NCBI RefSeq assembly: GCF_013141775.1
Contig: NZ_WHOB01000089.1
Span: 1-64,000 of the forward strand
Direction of reading: 5' to 3'
From: Paenibacillus phytohabitans
Lineage (GTDB): Bacteria > Bacillota > Bacilli > Paenibacillales > Paenibacillaceae
Length of the DNA stretch: 64,000 nt
Of the stretch, positions 53,126-61,125 are shown one piece after another. Below the pieces are notes generated by a model that ran no database searches, was not told the DNA's origin, and was given only the letters and a program-made list of their open reading frames with translations. Position 1 is the first letter of the stretch. Each line of letters starts with the position of its first letter. A program made the position numbers and the translations under genes.

Positions 53126-54010
53126 CTAATTAACGTAAAAATAATCAATCAACGTACACAGCAATATCACCATACTGATCACCTGGTTCAAATTATAAGA
53201 AGCCACCTTCATCATTTTACGGTTCGAAGGCTTGATGATCTTATGCTCTGTCATGAGCAGCAGTGTAGCAATCCCGATGCCGACCAGATACATCCAGCCG
53301 AGATCACGCCAGAGATACAGGAACAGCAGCAGCATAATCATAATGAAATGCAGACCCTTGGAGATCCGCAGGGCGTTCTCCAGTCCGAAGAAGCTCGGAA
53401 TGGACCATAAGCCATTTTTCCGGTCGAAATCGATGTCCTGGGTCCCGTAGATGATGTCAAAGCCGGCTATCCAGAGCATGACCACCGTTCCGATAACGAA
53501 TGGAGTGAAGGCAATATTCCCAGTTACTGCAAACCAGGCACCGATCGGCGCCGAGGCAATCACGAAGCCCAGATACAGATGACTCAGGAAGGTAAAACGC
53601 TTCGTATACGAATAGCTCGAGATCAGCACGATGGCCACCGGGGACAGCAGCAGGCAGAGCAGATTCAGCATCCCGGATGCGACAATAAACAGCGCATAGT
53701 TGATGATGATGAACAGGATAACTTCCTTCTCAGCGATCAGACGCTGCGGCAGATGCCGGTGTGCGGTACGCGGATTATTACCGTCAAAGGTACGGTCCAC
53801 CAGGCGGTTGAACGCATTGGCCCCGTTACGCGCGCCGATCAGAGCGATCAGCCCCCACAGCATCATATGGCCGGAAGGCCAGCCTCCCGCCGCCCATACC
53901 ATCGAGATGATGGCAAAAGGCAGGGAGAAGAGCGTATGGGAGAACATAACCAGCTCGCTGAACATTTTCAATTTAAGTGCCGTATGCTTAAAAGCATTAA
54001 TGATAACCAT
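53126..54010 (-). CDS. UbiA family prenyltransferase (menaquinone/demethylmenaquinone type)
   Basis: A 294-residue membrane enzyme with eight to nine helices. The prenyl-diphosphate-binding motif NAFNRLVDRTFDGNNPRT and the second Asp loop (AGFDIIYGTQDIDFDRKNG) are present. It joins a polyprenyl chain to an aromatic ring. Close relatives are called UbiA or MqnP. In Listeria the EET locus has its own such enzyme (DmkA). It faces the polyprenyl synthase gene across the repeat-rich spacer and follows the aminotransferase by 18 nt. Confidence 0.85.
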   Translation of the reverse strand: MVIINAFKHTALKLKMFSELVMFSHTLFSLPFAIISMVWAAGGWPSGHMMLWGLIALIGARNGANAFNRLVDRTFDGNNPRTAHRHLPQRLIAEKEVILFIIINYALFIVASGMLNLLCLLLSPVAIVLISSYSYTKRFTFLSHLYLGFVIASAPIGAWFAVTGNIAFTPFVIGTVVMLWIAGFDIIYGTQDIDFDRKNGLWSIPSFFGLENALRISKGLHFIMIMLLLFLYLWRDLGWMYLVGIGIATLLLMTEHKIIKPSNRKMMKVASYNLNQVISMVILLCTLIDYFYVN

Positions 54011-54028
54011 AATGTTGTGCCTCTTTCT

Positions 54029-55324
54029 TCAATGAATCGCTTGCTTGACCAGGGACAGCACTTCATCCAAGGCAGCAAGCATAGCATCAATATTCTCTGC
54101 GGTGACGACCAGCGGCGGCTGGAAGGCGAGAACATTGCGGCCTATGCCGTTTTTGCCGATCAGGTAGCCGCGGTCCTTCATCTCTTCAAGGACATGGTCT
54201 GTCCGCTCAGCAGCGCCCTCAGCTTCGGAGCCGGCAAGCTCGGCACCCAGCATGAATCCGGTCCCCCGCACATCGGTGATCAGCGCAGGATAACGCTCCT
54301 GAAGCCGGAGCAGGCCTTCCTTCAAACGTCCGCCCAGCTCAGCCGCACGTTCCGGCAGCCGTTCACTCTGGATATAATCCAGCACAGCCAGCGCCGTAGC
54401 CGCGGATACAGGGTTGCCCCCGAACGTTGAGGCCGAAGGCTTGTTCAGCGATGCGGCAATCTCATCTGTAGTCGAAAATGCGGCGACAGGCACTCCGTTG
54501 CCCAGTGCCTTAGCCATGCTGATGATGTCCGGTACTACGCCGAAATGCTCAATGGCAAACATAGCTCCCGTACGGCCATAGCCGGTCTGAATCTCATCGT
54601 CAATGAGCAGTACACCGTACTGTTCCAGCAGCGCTTTTACCTCGCGGAAATAAGACAGGGCTGGCATAATCATGCCGCCGTTCCCCTGAATCGGTTCAAC
54701 GATCATGGCGGCGATAGTATCCCCTTTCTCGGCGAGTACACGCTTCAGGCTCTGAATCGACCGCGCAGCAGCTTCTTCCAGCGTCATCTCCGGATGATAC
54801 GGACGCTCAATGAACGTCACATCTTCATCCAGGTAAGCGTCTGTCCGCCACATTTGCAGGCCGGTCACGCTCATTGTAAGATTGGTCCGGCCATGCAGGC
54901 CGGCTTCCAGGGCAATGAACCCTTTGCGTCCGGTATGCATCCGTGCCAGCAGGAGTGCCCCTTCATTCGCTTCCGAGCCGCTGTTAACGAAGAAGGTCCG
55001 GCGCAACGCGCCCGGCAGCAGACCCTCCAGACGCTCGGCCAAATCTACATTCGGCTGGGTCAGATAGACGGTCGAGGTATGCTGCAGCTGCTGCAGCTGC
55101 GCTATCGTGCGGGAGGTAATCGCCGGATTGCAGTGGCCGCAGGCGACAACCGACACCCCGGCGAAGAAATCCGTATATTCTTTGCCGTTCTCATCGTACA
55201 CGTACTGCATGCTTCCGCGTACCAGTTGCGGTGCATCCCGGTAAAAATGTGCGGTGCACGGGTAGAAATACTGCTTTCTTTTGGCGGCTACCGCATCTCT
55301 TCCAATGATGTTGCTCTGTTCCAT
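54029..55324 (-). CDS. Class III aminotransferase
   Basis: A 431-residue PLP enzyme. The PLP-binding Lys lies in ISMAKALGNGVPVAAF, GSEANEGALLLAR binds the phosphate and LLIDDEIQTGYGRTG holds the conserved Asp. The subgroup (acetylornithine, GABA or alanine-glyoxylate type) cannot be settled from sequence alone. It lies in the minus arm, 18 nt before the UbiA gene. Its link to electron transfer is unknown. Confidence 0.85.
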   Translation of the reverse strand: MEQSNIIGRDAVAAKRKQYFYPCTAHFYRDAPQLVRGSMQYVYDENGKEYTDFFAGVSVVACGHCNPAITSRTIAQLQQLQHTSTVYLTQPNVDLAERLEGLLPGALRRTFFVNSGSEANEGALLLARMHTGRKGFIALEAGLHGRTNLTMSVTGLQMWRTDAYLDEDVTFIERPYHPEMTLEEAAARSIQSLKRVLAEKGDTIAAMIVEPIQGNGGMIMPALSYFREVKALLEQYGVLLIDDEIQTGYGRTGAMFAIEHFGVVPDIISMAKALGNGVPVAAFSTTDEIAASLNKPSASTFGGNPVSAATALAVLDYIQSERLPERAAELGGRLKEGLLRLQERYPALITDVRGTGFMLGAELAGSEAEGAAERTDHVLEEMKDRGYLIGKNGIGRNVLAFQPPLVVTAENIDAMLAALDEVLSLVKQAIH

Positions 55325-55486
55325 GAAGGTTCCCTCGCTTTCAGCTGCTGATGATCCAAGATGATGTCCATGATGTGAATAAGAAGATACGATTCAGGCT
55401 TATTAGATTGTGAAAAAAATAACTTATAAATGCGCCGCTTACCGTTATTATACTCGCCGCAGCGTTATTTTAAAATTGAATTATTA

Positions 55487-57412
55487 TTAATTAAATTGCA
55501 GTGAGCCTAGTGTGTAGCCCGCGTATACCGGCTTAAGTCCGCCCAGCAGATCATCGCCCAGCTTCGGTCCGTTAAGCGCAGCCTGGTAAGCAGCAATAAT
55601 CGTGCGCAGTTCATCTGTGCTGTAAGTAGCCCCTTCGATCCGGAAGCTCGCAATCCCAAGTCCGTTCATCTCATCCAGCATCGGCAGATAACACAGCTCT
55701 TTGGCGAACAGCAGGTGGCAGCGGCCATATTGGTCGCGGTAGACCGGATTCTCACCCTTGTCGGTTTTGAGTACCAGCACATCATTGCTGACAAACTGGT
55801 TGTCTTCCTCACCAATCGGCTCCATCACTTCTGTATTCTCGAACAGATCATGCTCCATATACATCAGCGCCGGCGTTCCGTGAACCACAACTTCCAGCGG
55901 CAAATCGCTGCGCGAGATGAAGGAGGCAAAGTGCTCCAACGTCATTTCCGGTGAAACTGTAAGCTTCGTAAGGCCCAGTCCGGTATACAGTCCGGCAGAC
56001 AGGTGGTTGTAAACATTCAGGTTGGCATCGCCAATCATCGGGTAACCGGTCCCGCGGTAGCGGCGGATTGCTCCAAGGTTCGTAATCATCAAGCCATCAA
56101 TCGGCAGCTTCTCCCCGTTCAGCAAGTGGTCATATTGATCAAAATGCAGCTCCGTCATCATCCGAGGCATTCCGAGGTACAGCTTGGTCCGGCCTTTGAT
56201 GGCTCCAAGCTCCTTAATATCCTGCTTCGTAAACGGACGGTCCGGCTCAAACACATCACCCGGAATATATAAGCTCTCTACACCCATCTCCAGCACGAGG
56301 CGCGCCTGTTCCATATTATTCACCCGCACAGCCAGCTCCGGCTTCGTCTGCTTACTGCGTTTATCTTCGGCCATCCGTTCGCGCAGCTGCATTACCCGTG
56401 CTTCGGACAGCTCGCGCTCTGCAGTCGGTGTACTGAATACTTTGCCAGTGCTATAGAACTTGCCTGTACCTTCATAGCGGCGGTTGATATTCGTTAGTCC
56501 CGGTTTGCCAAAAGCATAGGCGGTGGAGAAGTCACGTTTGCGGTTCTTGTACAGCTCTTTGGAATCCACCGTACGGTCAAAGCCCAGCGGATCATCGATA
56601 TAGCGGTCAATCGCATCGCCATAGCTGTTGGCCAGGTTCACCATAAATTCCTGGTCGCGCATGCGGCCTTCAATTTTGAAGGAAGTAATACCGGACTCAA
56701 TCAGCTCCGGAAGATGCTCATACATGAACATATCCTTCACGGCCAGCGGGTATTCCGCAGGGAAGACATAGCCGTCACGTTTGATCCGGTAATCCCAGCG
56801 GCAAGGCTTCATGCATTTGCCCCGGTTGCTGCTCATCCCGAACACCTGGGAACTGAAATAGCAGTTCGCTCCGTGCACGGAACACATATCGCCATGGATG
56901 AAATATTCCAGCTCTACACCGCTTCTGCTTCCCAGCAGCTTCGCTGTCTGCAGATCCATCTCACGGGAGGTAACGACCCGGCTGACGCCAAGCTCCTTCA
57001 GTGCGTGAATCATCTCCAGATTATGCACATTCATCATGACCGAAGCGTGAACCGGAACGGTAAGCTCCATCTCGCGGATCAGCTCCAGCACAGCCATATC
57101 CTGAACGATCAGCGCATCCGGACGGGCGCCATCCAGAAACTTCAGATACTCTCGGGCTTCTTCCACATCTTCTTCGCTGAACAGATTATTTACAGTGACG
57201 TATACTTTTTTATCCAGCTTGTGGGAGATCGACACGGCTTCAATTATTTCCTCATGACTCAAGTTATAGCCCTTGCGCATCATTCTCATATTCAGCACCG
57301 GACCGCCGAAATACACGGCATCACACTTCGATTCAATCACAGCCTTGAAGATCTCAAACGTTCCGGCAGGTGCCAATAATTCAATCTCTTTACCATTAAA
57401 ATAACGTGCCAT
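55487..57412 (-). CDS. U32 family peptidase-like protein, long form
   Basis: A 641-residue protein of the U32 family. The N-terminal half has ELLAPAGTFEIFKAVIESKCDAVYFGG, the HASVMMNVHNLEMI region and the signature ELEYFIHGDMCSVHGANCYFSSQVFG with conserved Cys residues, including CMKPCRWDY. The C-terminal half is a second related barrel-like domain. Relatives of this family act in hydroxylation of tRNA or rRNA, so true protease activity is doubtful. It lies 21 nt after ecfT in the minus arm. Confidence 0.88.
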   Translation of the reverse strand: MARYFNGKEIELLAPAGTFEIFKAVIESKCDAVYFGGPVLNMRMMRKGYNLSHEEIIEAVSISHKLDKKVYVTVNNLFSEEDVEEAREYLKFLDGARPDALIVQDMAVLELIREMELTVPVHASVMMNVHNLEMIHALKELGVSRVVTSREMDLQTAKLLGSRSGVELEYFIHGDMCSVHGANCYFSSQVFGMSSNRGKCMKPCRWDYRIKRDGYVFPAEYPLAVKDMFMYEHLPELIESGITSFKIEGRMRDQEFMVNLANSYGDAIDRYIDDPLGFDRTVDSKELYKNRKRDFSTAYAFGKPGLTNINRRYEGTGKFYSTGKVFSTPTAERELSEARVMQLRERMAEDKRSKQTKPELAVRVNNMEQARLVLEMGVESLYIPGDVFEPDRPFTKQDIKELGAIKGRTKLYLGMPRMMTELHFDQYDHLLNGEKLPIDGLMITNLGAIRRYRGTGYPMIGDANLNVYNHLSAGLYTGLGLTKLTVSPEMTLEHFASFISRSDLPLEVVVHGTPALMYMEHDLFENTEVMEPIGEEDNQFVSNDVLVLKTDKGENPVYRDQYGRCHLLFAKELCYLPMLDEMNGLGIASFRIEGATYSTDELRTIIAAYQAALNGPKLGDDLLGGLKPVYAGYTLGSLQFN

Positions 57413-57433
57413 TCTTGTTTCCTCCTAAACTTC

Positions 57434-58231
57434 CTACAATAATGCTACTGCAATTCCTAAGACAACGAACATAGCAACAAACAGCGTATCAGCAGCGCCC
57501 CACCTGAGGCGGTGATACCGGCTGCGCGGCGCATCCATACGGAAGCCCCGGGCTTCCATGGAATACACCAGGTCCTGGGCACGCCGGAAAGCACTGGCGA
57601 TGACCGGAACCAGCAGGGAGACGAGCATCCGTGCCTTCTCTTTCAAGGGGAGCTCCTTCAGATCCGCGCCGCGCGAGGCCTGCGCCTTCAGAATAATCTG
57701 CGCTTCATCAAGAATCGTCGGGATAAAGCGCAGTGCGATGCTGATCATCAGCGTGATCCGGTCCGGTGACAGGCCGAGCTTCTTAAACGGAGCGAGCACA
57801 CCTTCAAGGCCCTGGTTCAGCTTGCCGGGCGTTGTCGTAAAGGTCAGCAGTGCCGTGAAGGTCAGCAGGAAGAGCATGCGGATGACTGAGAACGCCCCCA
57901 GCCGCAGGCCCCCCTCATGCAGAGAGAAGGAGCCCAGCGACCACAGGACATCCCCTTCCTTCACGGACAAGGACTGCACAATGAAGATGAATAACATCAG
58001 ATAACGCAAAGGCTTCGCAGCCTTAATGAAATATTTTAGCGGGATGCGGGTGGTTGCCATAACAATGATGGAGAATACTGCTATGAGCCCAATCTCCATC
58101 CACGAATTGGACAGCAGAATAATCACTACATAGAGCAGCATGCCCGTAATTTTGGACCGGGCATCCAGCTTATGGACCCATGAGCCCGTATCAATGCTGC
58201 GTCCCAGCAGCAGGCGTTCATTCATGGCCAT
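57434..58231 (-). CDS. ecfT: ECF transporter T subunit (EcfT)
   Basis: A 265-residue membrane protein with four to five helices. The two Ala-Arg-Gly motifs that couple to the ATPases are seen as QASRGADLKEL and SMEARGFRM. It scaffolds ECF vitamin transporters. It overlaps the ecfA2 gene by 14 nt. In this locus it may serve EetB and/or a flavin uptake protein (RibU) encoded elsewhere. Confidence 0.94.
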   Translation of the reverse strand: MAMNERLLLGRSIDTGSWVHKLDARSKITGMLLYVVIILLSNSWMEIGLIAVFSIIVMATTRIPLKYFIKAAKPLRYLMLFIFIVQSLSVKEGDVLWSLGSFSLHEGGLRLGAFSVIRMLFLLTFTALLTFTTTPGKLNQGLEGVLAPFKKLGLSPDRITLMISIALRFIPTILDEAQIILKAQASRGADLKELPLKEKARMLVSLLVPVIASAFRRAQDLVYSMEARGFRMDAPRSRYHRLRWGAADTLFVAMFVVLGIAVALL

Positions 58232-59120
58232 TCCCCTTTTCTTCCATGCCGGCGGCGTTCTTGCGCTCTTCGAGCAGGGCGGCGATCCGTTCCGCGAGGG
58301 CCTCCGCCGTAAGGAGCGGCTTCTCGCCGGCCAGGCCGAAGCGCTGGGCGACGGCCTGCCAGTACCGGAGCGACTGCGGAACCGTCAGTCCGCAGCGCTC
58401 CAGGATCGCCGGATCAGCGGCCAGCTCCTGGCCGCTGCCCTGGAAGGCGAGTCCGCCGTCCTTAAGCAGGGCCCAGCTGTCGGCATACGGAAGCAGCTCA
58501 TCCATCCGGTGCGTCACGATGATGATCGTCCGGCCCTGCTCGCGGCACAGCCGCTCCAGCAGCGCGATCAGCTCGGCGCGGCTTACCGGGTCCAGCGTCG
58601 CTGTCGGCTCATCCAGCACGACAATGTCCGGGTCCATCGCCAGCACCGAGGCGATGGCCGCTTTGCGCATCTGTCCGCCGCTCAGGCGGAACGGATTGCG
58701 CTCCAGCAGGGCAAGGTCCAGGCCCATGTCCGTCATCGCTTTGCGTGCCCGCTCCTTGGCCTCCTCCGGACTCACGCCGAAGTTAAGCGGCCCGAAGCAG
58801 AGGTCCTTCTCCACCGTATCTTCGAACATCTGCTGCTCCGGGAATTGAAAGACCAGTCCGACCCGGCGGCGCAGCGGAAGCAGCTTCGGCGACTTCTCTC
58901 CTGCAGTGATGGTTATATCAAACACCTGCACCGTACCTTCTGTCGGTTTCAGAATCCCGTTGAACAGCTGGAGCAGCGTGGACTTACCGGAGCCCGTTGC
59001 CCCGGCAATCCCGGTCAGCGACCCCTGGGCAATATTCAGATTAATCCCATGCAGCGCCGTCTGCTTCCACATACTGCGGTCAGCATACGTATAGCTTACT
59101 TGCTGAAGTTGTATGGCCAT
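58218..59120 (-). CDS. ecfA2: ECF transporter ATPase A2 (EcfA2)
   Basis: A 300-residue ATPase. Walker A is GATGSGKST, the Q-loop area has VGLVFQFPEQQMF, the signature is LSGGQMRK and Walker B is IVVLDEPTATLDP. The EcfA2-type layout and the overlaps with ecfA1 (25 nt) and ecfT (14 nt) show an obligate heterodimer operon. A GC-rich tail follows the domain. Confidence 0.94.
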   Translation of the reverse strand: MAIQLQQVSYTYADRSMWKQTALHGINLNIAQGSLTGIAGATGSGKSTLLQLFNGILKPTEGTVQVFDITITAGEKSPKLLPLRRRVGLVFQFPEQQMFEDTVEKDLCFGPLNFGVSPEEAKERARKAMTDMGLDLALLERNPFRLSGGQMRKAAIASVLAMDPDIVVLDEPTATLDPVSRAELIALLERLCREQGRTIIIVTHRMDELLPYADSWALLKDGGLAFQGSGQELAADPAILERCGLTVPQSLRYWQAVAQRFGLAGEKPLLTAEALAERIAALLEERKNAAGMEEKGNGHE

Positions 59121-59971
59121 AGTGTGTCTATAAGCTCCTTTTCGCTGGCGGGTACATCCACCGTAATCCCCCGGTTCTGCAGTTCACGGGCAAGACGCCA
59201 AGGGTAGGGTTCCCGCAAATGGCATTTCTCCAGCAGGTCTTCATTACGGAACAGCTGCGCAGGCGGCACATCCGCCGCTATGCTTCCGCCATGCAGCGCA
59301 AGCACACGGTCCGAAGCCAGGATTTCATCCGGATCATGTGTAATCAGCAGTATCGTGTACGCCCCTTCTGCCTGCATGTCCCGCAGAATGCCCATAAGCT
59401 CATCACGGCTGCCTTCGTCCAACATAGAAGAGGCCTCGTCGAGGATGACGATGCCTGGCTTCATGGCGAGAATCGAAGCAAGCGCGACACGCTGCTTCTG
59501 TCCGCCCGACAGCTCTCCGGGATGCTTGGACAGCAGATGATCAATGCCCAGCTTCACGGTATAGAGATCAAGCCGCTGCTTCATCTCTTCGTAGGGCAGA
59601 CACAGGCCTTCCAGGCCGAAGAGGATATCTTCCTCTACCGTCTGTCCGATAAACTGGTTATCCGGATTCTGGAACACCATCCCGATGCATTGCCGGATGT
59701 CTCCAATGGTCTCTTCCTGCAGCGTATGTCCGCAGACAGTAATCTCCCCGGCACTCTTGGGCAGCAGTGCATTCAGAAGCTTGACGAGCGTAGATTTCCC
59801 GCAGCCGTTGGGTCCTACAATGCTTACCCATTGCCCCTGCGGGATAGACACGTTTATGTCGTGGAGAATCGGATGCTCCGGATCATATCCGAACGAGACT
59901 CCCGCAAGCGTAATAACGGCCGGTTCCTCACCGGCCTCTGTATCTTTGTACGATTGATTCATGTTAGTCAT
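59096..59971 (-). CDS. ecfA1: ECF transporter ATPase A1 (EcfA1)
   Basis: A 291-residue ATPase with Walker A GPNGCGKST, VFQNPDNQFIG in the Q-loop region, LSGGQKQR signature and IVILDEASSMLDEG as Walker B. It starts 10 nt after eetB. ECF ATPases normally work as EcfA1/EcfA2/EcfT with an S component; here the gene just upstream encodes the Gx/EetB-type membrane protein in the S-component position. Confidence 0.94.
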   Translation of the reverse strand: MTNMNQSYKDTEAGEEPAVITLAGVSFGYDPEHPILHDINVSIPQGQWVSIVGPNGCGKSTLVKLLNALLPKSAGEITVCGHTLQEETIGDIRQCIGMVFQNPDNQFIGQTVEEDILFGLEGLCLPYEEMKQRLDLYTVKLGIDHLLSKHPGELSGGQKQRVALASILAMKPGIVILDEASSMLDEGSRDELMGILRDMQAEGAYTILLITHDPDEILASDRVLALHGGSIAADVPPAQLFRNEDLLEKCHLREPYPWRLARELQNRGITVDVPASEKELIDTLWPYNFSK

Positions 59972-59981
59972 CCTTCCGCAG

Positions 59982-60545
59982 CTAGTGGCCCGGTCCGTTC
60001 AGGAACTCTTCAAACAAGGATATCTTGGATAGCGAGTCTACGACATACCGCACGGCGAAGCCGACAGCAATCCCCGTCACAATCCCGGTAATCAGCAGAA
60101 TCGGCAAGTAGTAGAAAATACTCGTTGAATTGAATACAAACGAGGCCGCAAGCAACTGGCCGGTATTATGAGCCAGCCCCCCTGCAATGCTGATTCCGAT
60201 CACACTGAATTTCTTGCCGCCGAGCTTTACCAGTGCGAACATGACCACAAAGCTGAAGAGCGAGCCGAACAGGCTGAAGAGCAGACTGGACAGTGTGCCG
60301 AGCAGAAATGCGGTCAGCAGCGTCTTCAGAATGACCAGCACGAACACATCTCGTCCACGCAAAAAGTAAATACAGGTCAAAATCATAATATTGGCGAAAC
60401 CCAGCTTGGCTCCGGGCATCAGCCCCATTCCCGCAAGCGGAATCTGAGCCTCTACAATACTCAGCACTACGGCAACGGCCGCGAAAATCGCAATAATAAC
60501 CGTCCGCTTCAGCGCTGTAGCCGATTCGCTACTGGACATAGGCAT
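59982..60545 (-). CDS. eetB: Gx transporter family protein (EetB-like)
   Basis: A 187-residue membrane protein with five to six helices. Its layout fits the Gx transporter family, annotated in Pfam as heptaprenyl diphosphate synthase component I, as in Listeria EetB. Typical features are LMPGAKLGFANIMIL and GISIAGGLAHNTGQLLAASFV. Its fold type resembles ECF S components. It overlaps eetA by 17 nt and is followed by ecfA1-A2-T. In Listeria EetB is required for extracellular electron transfer, but its exact task is unknown. Confidence 0.85.
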   Translation of the reverse strand: MPMSSSESATALKRTVIIAIFAAVAVVLSIVEAQIPLAGMGLMPGAKLGFANIMILTCIYFLRGRDVFVLVILKTLLTAFLLGTLSSLLFSLFGSLFSFVVMFALVKLGGKKFSVIGISIAGGLAHNTGQLLAASFVFNSTSIFYYLPILLITGIVTGIAVGFAVRYVVDSLSKISLFEEFLNGPGH

Positions 60546-60918
60546 CTACTTCATCCTCCCCCGACCCGCTTGCAATTTCAACTAATACCCGGTGCGGAAG
60601 GCATACTATGGTCTGCTTGGGCAGCGTGATAAATCCAAAGCCGAGACATACCTGATCGGGACAATCCGCATCGTACATCTCAATCCCGTAATCATGCACC
60701 TTCAAAATGTTATAGCCCCGGTCTGTGCGAATATCAATGGTTTGCTCTTCTTTGGTAAGCGTTACTGTTTTGAACAGCTTGCCGTCTACCGTTATATTGG
60801 CCGTAAGTTCTTTGCCCGGCCCACCTTTATCAGCATCATTTGACAGCCATCTCGGCACGAGAAAAGCGAGCGCAGCAATCAAAACGATAGAAATCAGCAG
60901 CACATCTGCGCGTTTCAT
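60529..60918 (-). CDS. eetA: NusG domain II-containing protein (EetA-like)
   Basis: A 129-residue protein with an N-terminal membrane anchor (VLLISIVLIAALAFLVP) and an external NusG domain II-like beta domain. The end, DCPDQVCLGFGFI then LPKQTIVCLPHRVLVEI, with three Cys residues, is typical for this group, including Listeria EetA. It is the first gene of the minus arm, after a good promoter, and is translationally coupled to eetB. The biochemical role is unknown. Confidence 0.87.
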   Translation of the reverse strand: MKRADVLLISIVLIAALAFLVPRWLSNDADKGGPGKELTANITVDGKLFKTVTLTKEEQTIDIRTDRGYNILKVHDYGIEMYDADCPDQVCLGFGFITLPKQTIVCLPHRVLVEIASGSGEDEVDAYVQ

Positions 60919-60959
60919 AGAAATCTCCCTTATTTTTTAATTAAAATCCAGACTTAATA

Positions 60960-60988
60960 ATTATAACGGTCCGCCCGCAATCCTTCAA
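60960..60988 (-). promoter_or_regulatory. Promoter of the eetA-ecfT arm
   Basis: On the minus strand TTGAAG (60983-60988), a 17-nt spacer and TATAAT (60960-60965), about 40 nt before the eetA start codon, whose ribosome site is AAGGGAGA. No Crp/Fnr-like box was seen next to it. Confidence 0.75.
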
Positions 60989-61045
60989 TGAATGTAGTCG
61001 TTAATTGTCGCATTTCAATGGCAGTTCACAAAATAGGCACGCAAA

Positions 61046-61089
61046 GCAGAAGCGGAACCCACCATAAACTGGATGGCATCCGCTTCTGC
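61046..61089 (-). terminator. Hairpin after the HD-GYP gene
   Basis: GCAGAAGCGGA and TCCGCTTCTGC pair exactly over 11 bp with a 22-nt loop, followed on the minus strand by TTTGCGTGCCTATTTT. A smaller ATAAGGAT/ATCCTTAT stem overlaps the end of the gene at 61097-61129. The tail is only moderately T-rich. Confidence 0.55.
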
Positions 61090-61125
61090 AAGAAATATAA
61101 GGATAACCGGAAGAACGCTGCATCC

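Noticed and set aside
58140..60091. Long plus-strand frames opposite the ecf genes
   Set aside because: Antisense of clear ATPase genes; composition and lack of ribosome sites argue against them.
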